A stretch of 64,000 nucleotides of DNA from Actinomadura harenae (GTDB lineage Bacteria > Actinomycetota > Actinomycetes > Streptosporangiales > Streptosporangiaceae): the NCBI RefSeq assembly GCF_003696215.1, contig NZ_RFFG01000043.1, forward strand, positions 1-64,000, read 5' to 3'. The notes below the pieces were generated by a model, which searched no databases, had not been told where the DNA came from, and saw only the letters and a list, made by a program, of their open reading frames with translations. Made by a program: the position numbers and the translations under genes. Shown here one piece after another: positions 33,542 through 41,524 of the stretch (its first letter is position 1; every line of letters starts with the position of its first letter).

Positions 33542-34656
33542 CGCACCCCCAGGCCGCGCGCGACGATGCCGCGCAGGATCTCGTTCGTCCCGCCCCGCAG
33601 CGTGAACCCGGGCGCCTGCACGACGGCCTGCGCGAGCAGCCGCGCCGCCAGGTCCGGGGACGCCGGGTCCGGCTCGACCGCGAGCTGCTCGCGCGCCACG
33701 TCGATCACCTCGCGCTCGAACCGCGTCCCGAGGTCCTTGACCACGGCCGCCTCCAGATCGGGGGAGCGTCCGGCGGCGAGCGCGCCCGCGACCGCCAGGG
33801 ACGCCTGCCGCAACGCCCACAGGCGCCCGACGAGCCGCCCGGACGCGACCCCCGGAGCCAGCGAGCACACGAGCCTGACCAGTGCGAACGTGCTCAGGAA
33901 CCGCTCCGGCCCGGACCGCTCGTGCGCCAGCTCCGCCGTCACCTGCCGCCAGCCGTCCCCCTCCCGCCCGAGCAGCTCCGCCGGAGCGCCGTCGAACACG
34001 ACCTCGTTGAAGTGGTGCTCGCCCGACAGCCCGAGGATCGGGCGGATCGTCACCCCGTCGCCCGGCAGCCGCACGACGAACTGGCTCAGCCCCTCGTGCC
34101 GTCCCTCGTGCCGGGGACCGCCCGGCGCGCTCCGCGCGAGGACGACGATCGCGTGCGCCAGGTGCGCGCCGCTCGTCCACACCTTCGTCCCCGTCAGCCG
34201 CCACCCGCCGTCCGCGTGTTCGGCCCGCGTCCGCACGGACGCCAGGTCCGACCCCGCGCCGGGCTCGCTCATCCCGATCGCGAAGAAGCACTCGCCGCGC
34301 GCGATCGCGGGCAGGAACTCCCGCTTCTGCCCGTCCGTGCCGTTCGCGAGGAGGCTCGGGCCCATCTGCCGGTCCGCGATCCAGTGCGCCCCGACCGGCG
34401 CGCCCGCCGCGAGCAGCTCCTCGACCACCACGAACCGCTCCAGCGCCGTCCGCGCCCGGCCGCCGTACTCGGCCGGCAGCGTCATCCCCAGCCAGCCGCG
34501 CGCGCCGAGCTCCCGGCTGAACCCCGGGTCGGCGCCCGTCAGCCACGCGTCGCAGCGCGGCTCGAACTCCGCCGCCGCGAGGAACGCCCGCACCTCCGCC
34601 CGCAGCCGCTCCGCCCCCGGCGGCAGCACTCCCGGTTCCAGCTCGGGCAACGCCAT
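33538..34656 (-). CDS. Acyl-CoA dehydrogenase, long subunit
   Basis: The 372-residue FAD enzyme shows AFLAAAEFEPRC, the N-terminal helix region ARGWLGMTLPAEYGGRA, FFAIGMSEPGAGSDLASVRTRAE and LTGTKVWTSGAHLAHAIVVLAR for FAD binding, and a C-terminal FTLRGGTNEILRGIVARGLG. It would oxidise an acyl-CoA at C2-C3. ATG 34656 has GGGAGGGG upstream. It starts a leftward operon with the short subunit and the CocE hydrolase, divergent from the sigma-factor gene. Confidence 0.88.
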   Translation of the reverse strand: MALPELEPGVLPPGAERLRAEVRAFLAAAEFEPRCDAWLTGADPGFSRELGARGWLGMTLPAEYGGRARTALERFVVVEELLAAGAPVGAHWIADRQMGPSLLANGTDGQKREFLPAIARGECFFAIGMSEPGAGSDLASVRTRAEHADGGWRLTGTKVWTSGAHLAHAIVVLARSAPGGPRHEGRHEGLSQFVVRLPGDGVTIRPILGLSGEHHFNEVVFDGAPAELLGREGDGWRQVTAELAHERSGPERFLSTFALVRLVCSLAPGVASGRLVGRLWALRQASLAVAGALAAGRSPDLEAAVVKDLGTRFEREVIDVAREQLAVEPDPASPDLAARLLAQAVVQAPGFTLRGGTNEILRGIVARGLGVR

Positions 34657-34755
34657 CGGCCGCACCCCTCCCTGAGAAAGTCTGCGCTTAAGGTAAACCC
34701 CGGGGCCTCGGTTTCGTCTCTTACCGTGATCCAACACCTGATAGCGGAGGGCGTC

Positions 34756-35259
34756 GTGGTGCCCGTCCAAGAGGTGTCGTACGACGAGCTGTTCGAGGCC
34801 CACTTCTGGGGTCTCGTCCGGCTCGCCGCGCTGCTCGGCGCGGACGACCCCGAGGACGTCGCCCAGGACGCCTTCGTCCGCCTCCACCGAAGGCGACGCC
34901 TCCTCCGCGACCCCGACTCCGCGCTCGCCTACCTGCGTTCCACCGTGTGCAACGCGTCCCGCAGCAGGCTCCGCCATCTGCGCATGGCGCGCCGCCGCCA
35001 CGCGCAGATGGCCGGCGCCGCCCCCACCGCGTCCGGCACCCCCGAGTCCGCCGCCGTCGACCGCGAGGACGTCCGCGAACTCCTCCGGGCCGTGGACGGC
35101 CTCCCGCGCCGCCAGCGCGAGGTGCTCGTCCTCCGCTACTGGCTCGACCTCAGCGAACGCGAGACCGCCGACGCCCTCGGCATCGCCCCCGGCACGGTCA
35201 AGGCCCACGCGTCCCGCGCCGTCGCCGCGCTCGGCGAGCAGCTCAAGGAGAAGGTGTGA
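34756..35259 (+). CDS. ECF/SigE-family RNA polymerase sigma factor
   Basis: The 167-residue protein has sigma region 2 (YDELFEAHFWGLVRLAALLGADDPEDVAQDAFVRLHRR, about 9-46) and region 4 (LPRRQREVLVLRYWLDLSERETADALGIAPGTVKAHASRAVAAL, about 116-159). GTG 34756 or the adjacent GTG 34759 is the start, with GGAGG at 34746-34750. The gene overlaps the next one, a membrane protein that probably restrains it. The target promoters are unknown. Confidence 0.88.
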   Translation: MVPVQEVSYDELFEAHFWGLVRLAALLGADDPEDVAQDAFVRLHRRRRLLRDPDSALAYLRSTVCNASRSRLRHLRMARRRHAQMAGAAPTASGTPESAAVDREDVRELLRAVDGLPRRQREVLVLRYWLDLSERETADALGIAPGTVKAHASRAVAALGEQLKEKV

Positions 35260-36464
35260 ACGACATCGAGACCCGCCTGCGGGGCGCGTTCGCGACCCGT
35301 GCCGCGACCGTCCGCCCCGGCCTCGGGGCCGCCGCCGAGAACCGCCGCCGCGTCCGCCGCGCCACCCACCGCCGCCGCGCGCTCCTGGGCGGCGCGTCCG
35401 TCGTGTCCGTGCTCGCGGTCGGCCTCCCTGTCGTCCTCGGCGCGGGCGGCTCCCCCAAGTCGGGCTCCGCCCTCGCGGGCACCGCCCCGTTGTTCAGGGC
35501 CCAGGGCGACCCCGAGAGCCTGACGATCTCTCCGGCGCCCAACGCGATCCCCGGCGAGCTGGTGGGCGTGCCCTCCACTCCGGTGGCCCTGGGCACGGAC
35601 GGCTCGTTCCTGTCCCTGTTCAAGGACCAGTTGTGGCTCCTGGGACCGAACGACAAGCGCCCCCTTCCGCGTATGTCCGCCACGCTCGACCGGTCCAAGG
35701 CGGCCCCGGCGGCCGTCGCGGCCCGTCCGGCGGGCGCGTTCGCGGTGAGCCCCTCGGCGACGCTCTCCGTCGACTCCGAGGGCACCCTGACGTGCATCGA
35801 CCGGAAGACCGGAGACTCGACGTCGTTCCCGCGTTTCGTCGACCTCTCCCGCGACCTGTGGAACGACGGACGCCGGCTCGTCCTCACCCAGCGTGGAGGA
35901 ACGCTGCGGACCTTCGCCGGATGCCCGGACCACCCGTCCCCGTACAGCCGGGACACGGCCCTCGCGCATGTCTTCGCCGACGCGAACTTCACCGTGGTCG
36001 CGAGCTCCGCTCCGGCGATGTTCGCGCTGACGGACAACGGCCGGCTGGCCACCTTCACCACGCGGGGGTCCACCCTGCCGAGGAGGACGGGCTGGTACCT
36101 CCTTCCGCCGGAAGGGGCCCCCGCGAGGACGGCCGACATCGGCCGCACCTGGGTCGCCGGCGCCAACGGGACCACGTTCGCCTGGGCGAACGGCCGGACC
36201 CTCGGCACCTTCGCCTGGACGTCCCTCAGACAGGGGCCGACACTGCGGTTGCCCGCCGAGTTCGACGCGAGCGGCGGCAGGGAACTGACGGTGGGCCGGG
36301 ACGTCCTCGCCTACACCGTCACCGACCAGCGCGGACGCACCGGCTCGTTCGTCTACGACCTGCGCGACGGACACCGGATCCTCTGGCCCGGACGCGTCAT
36401 CGCGGCGGGCACGTGGCTGCTCTGGCAGAAGGGAAAGGAGACACGGCTCGGCGAGGTCCGCTGA
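35256..36464 (+). CDS. Membrane-anchored putative anti-sigma protein with beta-propeller-like exterior
   Basis: The 402-residue protein has a short basic cytoplasmic N-terminus (MNDIETRLRGAFATRAATVRPG, then RRRVRR), one membrane helix at about 42-64, and a large extracytoplasmic domain with repeated strand-turn motifs (DGSFLSLFKDQLWLL, TLTCIDRKTGDS, FVYDLRDGHRILWPG) as in WD- or PQQ-like propellers. GTG 35256 overlaps the sigma stop (GTGA) and has AAGGAG upstream. The position and topology suggest a membrane anti-sigma factor sensing an outside signal; no zinc-binding anti-sigma motif is visible. Confidence 0.6.
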   Translation: MNDIETRLRGAFATRAATVRPGLGAAAENRRRVRRATHRRRALLGGASVVSVLAVGLPVVLGAGGSPKSGSALAGTAPLFRAQGDPESLTISPAPNAIPGELVGVPSTPVALGTDGSFLSLFKDQLWLLGPNDKRPLPRMSATLDRSKAAPAAVAARPAGAFAVSPSATLSVDSEGTLTCIDRKTGDSTSFPRFVDLSRDLWNDGRRLVLTQRGGTLRTFAGCPDHPSPYSRDTALAHVFADANFTVVASSAPAMFALTDNGRLATFTTRGSTLPRRTGWYLLPPEGAPARTADIGRTWVAGANGTTFAWANGRTLGTFAWTSLRQGPTLRLPAEFDASGGRELTVGRDVLAYTVTDQRGRTGSFVYDLRDGHRILWPGRVIAAGTWLLWQKGKETRLGEVR

Positions 36465-36526
36465 CCTATCGGAACAAGAATCGCGCTGCGGCGAAGAACA
36501 GGGTGAAGAGAGATGGAGAGGTTGGG

Positions 36527-36820
36527 ATGAGCGGACCCTATGAGACCGAGAACGACGCCTACACCGAGGTGCGTGACATCTACGCCTCACACGGGAAACG
36601 AGGCGTGATGCAGGCCCGCACGCACGACCTCCTGCTCACGGCGTGCGCGCAGCACGACGTCGAGCTCGGCGACTACGACCGTGCCGTCCTTCGCTGGCTG
36701 GCGAAGCACCCGCCCGAGACCGCCCAGGTCATCGCCGGGCTCATCGACCGCGCCGCCAAGGGCGCGCGCGCGAACGCGGGCGACGCGGATCACTCGGGAG
36801 CGGTCCGTATCGACCGGTAG
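36527..36820 (+). CDS. Small helical protein of unknown function
   Basis: The 97-residue product is hydrophilic and mostly helical: YETENDAYTEVRDIYASHGK, VMQARTHDLLLTACAQHDVELGDYDRAVLRWLA, HPPETAQVIAGLIDRAAKGA. GGAGAGG lies a few nt before ATG 36527. The gene follows the anti-sigma gene by 62 nt and might be cotranscribed. I recognise no family. The 170 bp between it and the next sigma gene show no clear feature. Confidence 0.55.
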   Translation: MSGPYETENDAYTEVRDIYASHGKRGVMQARTHDLLLTACAQHDVELGDYDRAVLRWLAKHPPETAQVIAGLIDRAAKGARANAGDADHSGAVRIDR

Positions 36821-36994
36821 CACGGCGAAACGGGGCGGCGGGCCGGTGAAGGGCCCGCCCCGCCGCCCCGTACCACCCCAAGCTCGCACACCGCCCTCCC
36901 CACCCCCAACGATTAGCCCCACCACCGAATCCCTGGACAACACGATCCCCAGCAAGGCCCCACCCGAGAAGGGGTGGGCGGGGAGCGGGCAAAC

Positions 36995-37639
36995 ATGAGT
37001 GTCAGCCCCCTCCGAGCCGAGCGAAGGAGCCGTGATGAGCAGATCGCAGGACGGGACGCGGCGCCGGTGACCACCGACGCGTCCGACGGCGAGATCATCG
37101 CGGCCGCGCGGGACAGCCCGGAACGGTTCGCCGAGATCTTCGACCGGCACTACGCGGAGATCCACCGGTACGTCGACCGGCGGCTCGGCGCGGACGCCGC
37201 GGACGACATCGCCGCGGAGACGTTCCTCATCGCGTTCCGTGCCCGGGAGCGCTTCGACACCGTGCGCACGTCGGCGCGGCCCTGGTTGTACGGGATCGCG
37301 ACCAATCTCATCGGACGCCATCGGCGCAGCGAGACGCGCCGCTACCGCGCGATGGCGCGGATGGAGGACCGGGACGTCGTCGAAGGCCACGAGGACCGGG
37401 TCCTGAGCGCCGTCGCCGCCGGGGACGGCACGCTCAGCGCGGCCCTCGGCGAACTCGCCCACGGAGACCGCGACGTCCTGCTGCTGGTGGCCCTCGGAGA
37501 GCTGAGCTACCCCGAGGTCGCCCAGGCCCTCGACATCGCCTACGGAACCGTCTGCTCGCGCCTCAGCCGCGCCCGCCGGAAGGTCCGGGCCTCCCTTCCG
37601 CGGCTGCAGCCGTCGACCCGAGGGGGATCGGATGCGTGA
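36995..37639 (+). CDS. ECF RNA polymerase sigma factor
   Basis: The 214-residue protein has region 2 in FAEIFDRHYAEIHRYVDRRLGADAADDIAAETFLIAFRARERFD (about 45-88), TSARPWLYGIATNLIGRHRRSE, and region 4 in LGELAHGDRDVLLLVALGELSYPEVAQALDIAYGTVCSRLSRARRKVR (about 154-201). ATG 36995 has GGGGAGCGGG upstream; a GTG 21 nt earlier and internal starts are in frame. It overlaps the next gene by 8 nt. Confidence 0.87.
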   Translation: MSVSPLRAERRSRDEQIAGRDAAPVTTDASDGEIIAAARDSPERFAEIFDRHYAEIHRYVDRRLGADAADDIAAETFLIAFRARERFDTVRTSARPWLYGIATNLIGRHRRSETRRYRAMARMEDRDVVEGHEDRVLSAVAAGDGTLSAALGELAHGDRDVLLLVALGELSYPEVAQALDIAYGTVCSRLSRARRKVRASLPRLQPSTRGGSDA

Positions 37640-38792
37640 CCTGGAAGCCGTCGCGGAGATCCACGTCCGGGAACGCGAACCCTCGGACGCCGCCCGCGCC
37701 ACCGCCCGTGCCCGGCTGATGGCGGAGATCGGCCGGGAGGACGGCGGACGCCGGAGGGAACGGCCCGTCGGACGGCCGCCGGGGAAGGCCGGGGTCCTGC
37801 TCCTCGCCGGGGCGATCGCGGCGTGCAGCGTCACGGCGTTGTCGCTGGTCACAGGGGTCATGCGGGACGCCCTTCCGTACTACAAGGTAGAGCCGATCGT
37901 GTACCGGGAAGGGGACGCGGCGCGGTTCCTGTTCGCCGCCGCCGACGGGACGGCGAACACCCCCGGCTCGGGAAGGCTCTGGTACCGGCGATCGTCCGTT
38001 GGCGGGACCGCCGTCGTGCACTCGCCGATCCGTCCCGGCGTGGAGTACGCGATGCAGGTCGAACAGGACGACTACGTACTCGCCTCGCCGAACGGGCCGC
38101 TCTCGCGGAAGGACCGGGCCCAGAGCGCCGAGTGGTCGGGGGAGCAGGTCACCGTGCGCCCGGCGAGCGCGGGCGACCGCGCCAAGTGGGAGGCCGACGG
38201 GAAGCCGGGGGCCGACGCGTTGGGCGTCGAGGTTCCCGACCGTTCCATCGGCCCGGAAATGGGGAACGGGCCCGTCCTGGACTTCGGCGTGGACGGGGCG
38301 CGCCGCCTTCCCACCGATCCGGCGAAGCTTCGGGCGGCGCTCTTGAACTACGCGGTGCGGGTCGGGCACGAGCGCCCCGCGGACCCCGACGCGTACCTCT
38401 ACCGGAGCGCGTCGTTCCTGCTCGTGGACGTTCCGGTCGACTACGGCGTCCGCGTCGCGACCTACCGGCTGCTCGCCAGCCTGCGCGGCGTCCGGACCGT
38501 GACGGCGGCCGACGCGGCCGGACGGCGGTACCAGGGCGTCGCGCTTCGGACCACGACCGGGGAGAACGGGACGATCGACTCCGAACTGCTCATCGACCCC
38601 GGGACGGGCCGCCTCGCCGCGGGGCAGGAGGTCGTCGTGACGCCCGGCCCGCGCACCGCGAGCCTGCGCCCCGGGGACCGGTGGCGGTACGAGATCGTCC
38701 GGCAGGCGGGATGGACGGACCGCCCCGCCGAGAGCCTCGTCCCCGACCCGCGCCTCCCGCCGCCCGGCGAGCCGCCGGAAGGAGGTGGATGA
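37632..38792 (+). CDS. CU044_5270-type membrane protein, putative anti-sigma partner
   Basis: The 386-residue protein has an Arg-rich cytoplasmic N-terminus (VREREPSDAARATARARLMAEI), one membrane helix near 53-76 (GVLLLAGAIAACSVTALSLVTGV), and an extracytoplasmic domain with WYRRSSVGG, RTVTAADAAGRRYQGVALR and SELLIDPGTGRLAAGQEVVV. The layout is that of the CU044_5270 family found after ECF sigma genes in Actinomadura-like bacteria. ATG 37632 lies within the end of the sigma gene, implying coupling. It probably holds the sigma factor at the membrane. Confidence 0.7.
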   Translation: MRDLEAVAEIHVREREPSDAARATARARLMAEIGREDGGRRRERPVGRPPGKAGVLLLAGAIAACSVTALSLVTGVMRDALPYYKVEPIVYREGDAARFLFAAADGTANTPGSGRLWYRRSSVGGTAVVHSPIRPGVEYAMQVEQDDYVLASPNGPLSRKDRAQSAEWSGEQVTVRPASAGDRAKWEADGKPGADALGVEVPDRSIGPEMGNGPVLDFGVDGARRLPTDPAKLRAALLNYAVRVGHERPADPDAYLYRSASFLLVDVPVDYGVRVATYRLLASLRGVRTVTAADAAGRRYQGVALRTTTGENGTIDSELLIDPGTGRLAAGQEVVVTPGPRTASLRPGDRWRYEIVRQAGWTDRPAESLVPDPRLPPPGEPPEGGG

Positions 38793-38799
38793 CGCCTGG

Positions 38800-39969
38800 T
38801 CAGGACGACAGTTCGCGTTCCAGGGGCGTGCGGAACCTGGGGGTGATGCGGACGCCGTCGAGGAACGCGGTCATCCGCTCCGCCTCGGCGGCGACGGCGG
38901 ACCGCGCGTCCGACCCGGCGTCCTCCAGGAAGCGGAACACGACCGCGTCGTCCGCGTCCTGGCCCCAGCCGCCGACGATCCGCCCGTCCCACCACACCGA
39001 CGGCCCGATGTTGCCGTTGCGGTCGAACAGCGCCGGGACGTGCCCGGGGTCGAGGTAGAAGTCGCGTTCCTTCCAGCCCATCGGCGTCGCGTCCAGCGCG
39101 GGCAGCAGCGCCGCCCACGGCTCGGGCGCGGGCACCGGCTCGAGGTCGTCGGCGAGGACGATCCCCGCGTCGGTCTCGGCCGTGTCGAGCCCCGCGAGCG
39201 CCTTCTTCACCTCGCCCGCCGTCCAGCCCGTCCACCATTTGACGTCGACCGCGGTCGCGGGCCCGAACGTGCGCAGGTAGCGGCGGACGACCTCGGCCCG
39301 CGCCTCGTCCACCGGCAGGGACGGCACGCCCTCGGGCAGCCACGTCTCGACCGGCGACCACACGTACTGGCTGCTGACCCACGACCCGTTCGGACGGCCC
39401 CGGACGATCCGCCCCTCGCATCCGAGCGTGACCAGGATCCACGTCGTGATGCCGGTCGTGCTCTCGTAGGACTTGCCGGGGGCCATCACCACCCGCGACC
39501 GCAGCCGCGGCTCGGCCGCGCTGAGCTGCGCCCCGGTCGCGGCCCCGAGCCTCAGCAGCGCCGCGTGCGTCGACTCCTCGACGTCGCGGACCCAGCCGTC
39601 CGGGTCGTCGCCGCCGAGGCCCGCGCCCGCGATGTACTTGCCGTAGGTGCGGCGCTGCTTGACGGCGAGCGGGTCGGCGACGGCCGCCTGCAGCGCCGGC
39701 AGGAAGTCGTTCGGGACGACGAACATCGTCCGGCGCATCGCCAGGAGCCGCAGCAGCACCCGGTCGTCGTACAGCGCCTTCTCCACGTGCCCCGGCCCCG
39801 CCGCGGGGCTGCGCGCCGCGACCTGGAGGAACACCGACGCCGGGTCGGTGGCGTGCAGCGCGGTCAGCGACCGCGCGACCGCCAGGGGATCATCGGTGCG
39901 CCCGGCCGCGGCGAGCCGGTGCCGGACGCCGAGCCGGGCCCGCCGCTGGGCGACGCTGATCGAACGCAT
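38800..39969 (-). CDS. Winged-helix DNA-binding domain protein (YcaQ/HTH_42 type)
   Basis: The 389-residue protein resembles the winged-helix DNA-binding (DUF1006/AlkX-like) family: RRARLGVRHRLA at the start, SLTALHATDPASVFLQVAAR, RRTMFVVPNDFLPALQAA, TWILVTLGCEGRIVRGRPNGSW and DVKWWTGWTAGEVKKALAGLD, then FYLDPGHVPALFDRNGNIGPSVWWDGRIVGGW. Relatives include DNA glycosylases, but the function here is not established. ATG 39969 has TAGGGT exactly 6 nt upstream (leaderless pattern). Confidence 0.8.
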   Translation of the reverse strand: MRSISVAQRRARLGVRHRLAAAGRTDDPLAVARSLTALHATDPASVFLQVAARSPAAGPGHVEKALYDDRVLLRLLAMRRTMFVVPNDFLPALQAAVADPLAVKQRRTYGKYIAGAGLGGDDPDGWVRDVEESTHAALLRLGAATGAQLSAAEPRLRSRVVMAPGKSYESTTGITTWILVTLGCEGRIVRGRPNGSWVSSQYVWSPVETWLPEGVPSLPVDEARAEVVRRYLRTFGPATAVDVKWWTGWTAGEVKKALAGLDTAETDAGIVLADDLEPVPAPEPWAALLPALDATPMGWKERDFYLDPGHVPALFDRNGNIGPSVWWDGRIVGGWGQDADDAVVFRFLEDAGSDARSAVAAEAERMTAFLDGVRITPRFRTPLERELSS

Positions 39970-39994
39970 GAGCGAACCCTACCGCCCCCGCGGC

Positions 39995-41305
39995 TCAGGT
40001 GAGGCGGGCGGCGGCGGACGCGCGCAACTCCGGGCTCTCCGGGACGTCGAGGGCGAGCCGCTGCAGCCGCGTCCGGGTCTCCTCGGTGATCGGCGCGGCC
40101 TCGACGGCCGTCTGCCGGACGGGTTCCTCGCAGTCCCACAGCCCCTCGACGGTGTAGGACTCGGCGGTGTGCGGCGCGGTGCGGATCAGCGAGGTCAGGA
40201 CGCGGCGCCGCAGGAACGAGTACTCGGTGTCGGTCCACGCGGACTTCAGCAGCGGGACGGCCTCACCGGCGCGGAGCCTGCCGAGACCCTCCACGGGCTC
40301 GGCCGCCGCGCCCCAGTCCTCCCGGTCGAGCGCGTCGGTCAGCTCGTCCATGAGCAGGGGGATGTCCTGCCGGGTGCCGTGATTGGCGATCATCCGGAGG
40401 CCGACGTACGCGAACGGCCCAGGGGACGCCGCCCACACGCGCGCACGAGGAAGCGCCTCCGCGCCATAGAACTCGACGGCCCTCCCCACGGCGCCGATCC
40501 AGCGCGGCTTGCGCTGCGGCAACAGCTCCTCCGCCAGGTCGAGCAGCGCGGGCACGCGTCTGCGCCCCAGCTCGAACAGGGCCGCGATGGCCGTGTCGTC
40601 GCCCTGACGGGCCAGCTCGACCAGCTCGGTGTCGGAGGGCCCGCCTGCACCACCGCCCACCCCGGCGGCCCCTCCGGAGCGCGCGAGCCGGTCCCGCGGA
40701 TCGCGCCGCGGCCCCACCGGACGCCGCGCCATCCGCTCGCGCCGCTCGGCGAGCGCCGCCGCGACGCGCGGCTTGCGCGCCGCCCACATCTCCAGCACGG
40801 GGTTGCCCGCCTCCCCGGCGAGCTGCGCCAGGTCGTGCTCGTCGCAGCGGCCGTCGACCAGGTCGTCCAGGTCCCAGGTCAGCGCCGGATCCCGCAACCG
40901 GACGAGCAGGTCCAGCGCGTCGAACCAGTGCGCGCCCTCGTCGGCGTACCGGCGCAGCGGCTCGGCCGCCTCGCGGCGGCTCAGCCGGACCATGGCCGCG
41001 AGCGTCTCCAGCGCCAGCCCGACCCGCGGGCCGGACCGCCGCCCGTCGTCGTCCGCCTGGTCGGCGGGGTCGAACAGGTGGTCGGCCACGGGGCCGACCG
41101 GAAGCTCGAGGTCCACCATCAACCGGGCGTAGTACAGGCCGCGTGACTCGCACTGGCGGTCCCACCGGGGATCGCGCCGCAGACAGTCGTACACGTACTC
41201 ACCGGCGCCGCGCCGCTCGGCGGCGCGGCGCGCCGCCCTGCCGAGTCCACGCTGGAGCTGCCCGTGCAGGGTGCTCGCCGATTCCACCACGACCTCGTTG
41301 TTCAC
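39995..41305 (-). CDS. HEAT-repeat-like helical protein
   Basis: The 436-residue protein is almost wholly helical, with repeated antiparallel helix pairs such as DTELVELARQGDDTAIAALFELG, RRVPALLDLAEELL, RQDIPLLMDELTDAL and GEAVPLLKSAWTDTEYSFLRRRVLTSLI, as in HEAT or Armadillo scaffolds. No catalytic motif or signal peptide is visible. GTG 41305 is chosen; a CATTCT box lies 6 nt upstream and no Shine-Dalgarno sequence is present. It precedes the winged-helix gene by 25 nt. Confidence 0.6.
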   Translation of the reverse strand: MNNEVVVESASTLHGQLQRGLGRAARRAAERRGAGEYVYDCLRRDPRWDRQCESRGLYYARLMVDLELPVGPVADHLFDPADQADDDGRRSGPRVGLALETLAAMVRLSRREAAEPLRRYADEGAHWFDALDLLVRLRDPALTWDLDDLVDGRCDEHDLAQLAGEAGNPVLEMWAARKPRVAAALAERRERMARRPVGPRRDPRDRLARSGGAAGVGGGAGGPSDTELVELARQGDDTAIAALFELGRRRVPALLDLAEELLPQRKPRWIGAVGRAVEFYGAEALPRARVWAASPGPFAYVGLRMIANHGTRQDIPLLMDELTDALDREDWGAAAEPVEGLGRLRAGEAVPLLKSAWTDTEYSFLRRRVLTSLIRTAPHTAESYTVEGLWDCEEPVRQTAVEAAPITEETRTRLQRLALDVPESPELRASAAARLT

Positions 41306-41448
41306 CCCAGCAGAATGCGCACTCGACCAGATAACGGGCAAGTGCTTTCCCGCGCCGCGACCCGTCCGTACCCCGCCGGACACCCCTCGAACCCCTGCCC
41401 GAACGGCCAGGAGACCCGCCCGCGGGCCCTGCCGTGACACCGCGCACA

Positions 41449-41506
41449 GAACGCCCGCGAGCCCTCCACGGAACGCCCGCGAGCCCTCCGCAGAGGCTCG
41501 CGGGCG
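41449..41506 (-). terminator. Terminator after the ABC exporter operon, with duplicated arm
   Basis: A perfect 12-bp stem (41474-41485 with 41495-41506) and 9-nt loop follows the exporter stop on the minus strand. The left arm is also part of a 19-bp direct repeat (41449-41467 and 41471-41489, period 22), so a second, alternative hairpin could pair the same right arm. The remaining 41306-41448 shows nothing distinctive. Confidence 0.65.
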
Positions 41507-41524
41507 CCCAGGGGCCCCCGGGGA

